NCBI GenBank assembly: GCA_033026295.1
Contig: CM065181.1
Location: 4,621,001 to 4,685,000, forward strand
DNA: 64,000 bases
Source: Channa striata
Taxonomy: Eukaryota > Chordata > Actinopteri > Anabantiformes > Channidae
Direction of reading: 5' to 3'
Shown: positions 61,570 through 64,000 of the stretch, piece by piece
How positions within the stretch are numbered: position 1 is the stretch's first letter
How the letters are laid out: every line of letters starts with the position of its first letter
Notes under the pieces: model-generated
Databases searched by the model: none
Seen by the model: only the letters and a program-made list of their open reading frames with translations
Told to the model about the DNA's origin: nothing
Program-made: the position numbers and the translations under genes

Positions 61570-64000
61570 CAGCTCATAATATATATAGCTCGTAATATAT
61601 ATATTATATATCTATGACCCCTTATGACATGATGTACCACTGTCACAAACATTTTGATCACATTTCCTAATGTTAAAGCCACCCATGAATGAAGTTACCA
61701 GCCTGTTACGGTGCTCGGTGAGCTGGTGGAACCCCTCAGGATTTCTGGCTCAGTAGCTCAGAGTGCATGTATGGGGAACTGTAAGATTTGCCTTTTGTGT
61801 TTAAGGGATCAATATGTGGATCTTCTCACCCACACCACTTAAAATGGATAGGAAAAGTTTTTTTTTTTTTTAAATACAACTCATTTATGTGGCTATAAAT
61901 AATTCTGTTGTCATCACTGAGTTTTATTGTATATAATCTCAACTTCAGATGCTGTGTTATTGTCATGCGGTTTCTTAGAAATGCTGGAAAAGGTTGCTAC
62001 AAACAAGGTAACAAGGTTGGGGGATTACTGAATTTAATCGAGAAAAAGTAGCAACTGACATCTCTGCTGCTCCTGTAGCTGCACTTTAAGCATATGGTTG
62101 CAAAAATACATTTTTTCAAATCTTTTGTCTATGAAAATACAGACCAAATTTCTAGCATGTGTGTGGATCCTGCCTTCCTAACCTCTGCCCTCTCTGTAAA
62201 CTCTACTTTATATTTGTCTACCCTCCTACTTGTCTCTATTATATATATATTTGGGATTTTCATCCACTGTCTGTGATGTTATCTTTACAGAAAACCTCAG
62301 GTCTGCAAGAGGGAATATTTAAGGTTTGTTCTGACTGTTACAGGCAGTATTTCCCAGAAAGTCATGCTGCTGTATGGATGAATGTTCTGGGGTTTGTTCT
62401 GTGTAGTGTTGTGACTCCAAGAAGAATAAAATCATCTTTATTTGTAAAAATCAGCAGAATTTATTTCTAAAATAATTTGTCTTACGAGTGTCACACTGCA
62501 TACACACCATAATGATGCTACGGTGGTGCAAACAAATGCTAAAATCTGTACTGGCGGCTTTACTGCTAAATTGCTGGGAGTCTAAGAGCAAAAGATTTCA
62601 GCGTAGGTGTCAAAACACAGTCGGGTTTTTGTGGGCCTTGGGAAACCATGCACTTAATGTATTTGGCATTTCTAGTTAAATTGCAGCAGTGTGAAGCATC
62701 AACATCTGACTTTATTTCAAAGGGATTTTTCCATAAGGTGACTTTTTGCAGTTTACACTTTGGATATATTGTTCTTTGACTGCAGAGTACTTTAACAAGC
62801 TGTATTGTAAAGTACAGCGTGGGAGGCTGGTATTTGATGGGTCATGGTTCAGATAAGCTGCATGTCATTTGAATAAGTGGATGAGAGAATAAGAATTAGA
62901 CTTAACACTTTTATTCTCTGATAAGGGTTGGGGGTTACTGTAATTGTACTGGTTTGACAAATGTTTTAATTTTACACATTTTATCCACTGCTCATGAGGC
63001 TCAAGATGAGAATTTGGCGACTCTGCAAAACCTCTGAACACATTCAGTGAAAGGTTGTTTATTACAACCAATGCCAGAGACTTAGAAATGATTGATTACT
63101 TTCAAAAATGTAATAGGACACAAATTCTGGTCTGGTCTAGTATGAAAGTCTGATGAGCTACATGTACAGTACCATCTCATTCACCACCCTGACCTTGATG
63201 CCAGTCATTTCCATAAAATCCAAAGTAAAATTTAAAGTGAATATTGCAGGTTAACAACCACTGTGAATCAGAATGTAGAAAAATGTAGAAACTAGATTTT
63301 CAAAAATCCATCTTTTTATATATACACTACAAAACCATGTTTTCCATTTTAAAGCTGTTTGGGGAAAGAGTTTGTATGTTGCAGCTAAAGGTGGAGTTTT
63401 TTGTTAATGAGTGTGTAAACTGCTGAGTGTCTCATATGTGACAATATAATGTTATTTTATAAATTGATTATAACATATTTTTTTATTAAAATCATGATTT
63501 TATTGAAAAGACAATGCAGCAATCAAATGCAGTGGAGTAAAAAGTACATTTGCTTGAGCTGTAGTGAAATAGACAAGTATCCCCAAACTGTACTTGAGTA
63601 CAGTGTGAACCTGGTACTATCCACTGAATGTTGTTGTACAAATCAGGTGTGAAATACCACTAGTTTTCAGGTCTTTAAAATGAAAATGAAAAGATAAAAT
63701 ACAACTGCTAAAAGTATAAAAGGTCACATTCAGTCACTTATATTTCTGTCTGTACAATGCCACGTGGTTCTCCATTGCTGTCATTATAGAGAACGAGATA
63801 ATAATCCAGTAATAATAGAATAATAGATGCAGCATTCATCGAAGTGTCAGAGAAAGAAAAGGAGGAGGGGGACTATAAGAACTGCAGAAATGCAGTATTT
63901 ATTCCATAATCTCTAAACCCTGACTCCACATTATTTGACAGCTCAAAGTTTGTGGGCAGGCGGACAGATTGTGTCAGTTTGAGACAATTTGTCACGCAGG
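61570..64000. other. Gene-free stretch to window end
   Basis: It begins with a short AT-rich patch with ATATATAGCT / AGCTCGTAATATAT repeats at about 61578-61612. Beyond this no exon, RNA gene or repeat was recognised. Confidence 0.5.

Noticed and set aside
1..64000. CRISPR arrays, operons, phage or plasmid systems
   Set aside because: No regularly spaced repeats, no dense gene clusters and no ribosome-binding-site pattern; the spliced gene and the repeats are vertebrate.

Overview
The window looks like nuclear DNA from a teleost, probably a percomorph. A vertebrate gene is split by standard GT-AG introns, the DNA is AT-rich, and the repeats are typical of teleosts: Tc1/mariner relics, LINE fragments with APE-type endonuclease and FADD-type reverse transcriptase, a tRNA-like SINE family, a MITE whose ends read GTACCGTA, and a dispersed repeat that follows a (TTCAA)n tract. 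Nothing bacterial, viral or organellar was seen.

Positions 897-22493 hold one gene on the + strand: the 3' seventeen coding exons of fam135b. The N-terminal exons lie before the window. The exons were joined by eye. All junctions are GT-AG, the phases agree throughout, and the result is 1343 codons plus a TAA stop. That is close to the length of mammalian FAM135B minus its first few dozen residues. The order is an N-terminal FAM135 region (exons 1-9), one giant exon of about 2 kb coding for a Ser/Thr-rich and probably disordered linker (exon 10), and a C-terminal DUF676 alpha/beta-hydrolase-like domain (exons 11-17) that keeps an HG motif and a GHSLG nucleophile elbow. The 3' UTR starts with a strong hairpin, and an AATAAA lies about 400 bases after the stop.

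The introns hold a 608-bp MITE (4533-5140), a Tc1-like relic (about 11860-12270), and a pentanucleotide tract with its dispersed repeat (21525-21985).

From about 22.9 kb to the end (41 kb) no gene could be supported. This agrees with the large gene-poor interval on the 3' side of FAM135B in mammals. The interval holds a rearranged MITE copy, a LINE 3' coding fragment, a second Tc1-like relic, four SINE-like copies, a 5'-to-RT LINE fragment on the minus strand with a SINE-like copy nested in it, LINE 3' tails, and several unique-looking islands rich in homeodomain/POU-type motifs that could be conserved regulatory elements. No new multi-gene system was found. The most useful leads are a DSGIES phosphodegron-like motif in the giant exon, the 3' UTR hairpin, a perfect 26-bp fold-back in a SINE copy, and the regulatory-looking islands.
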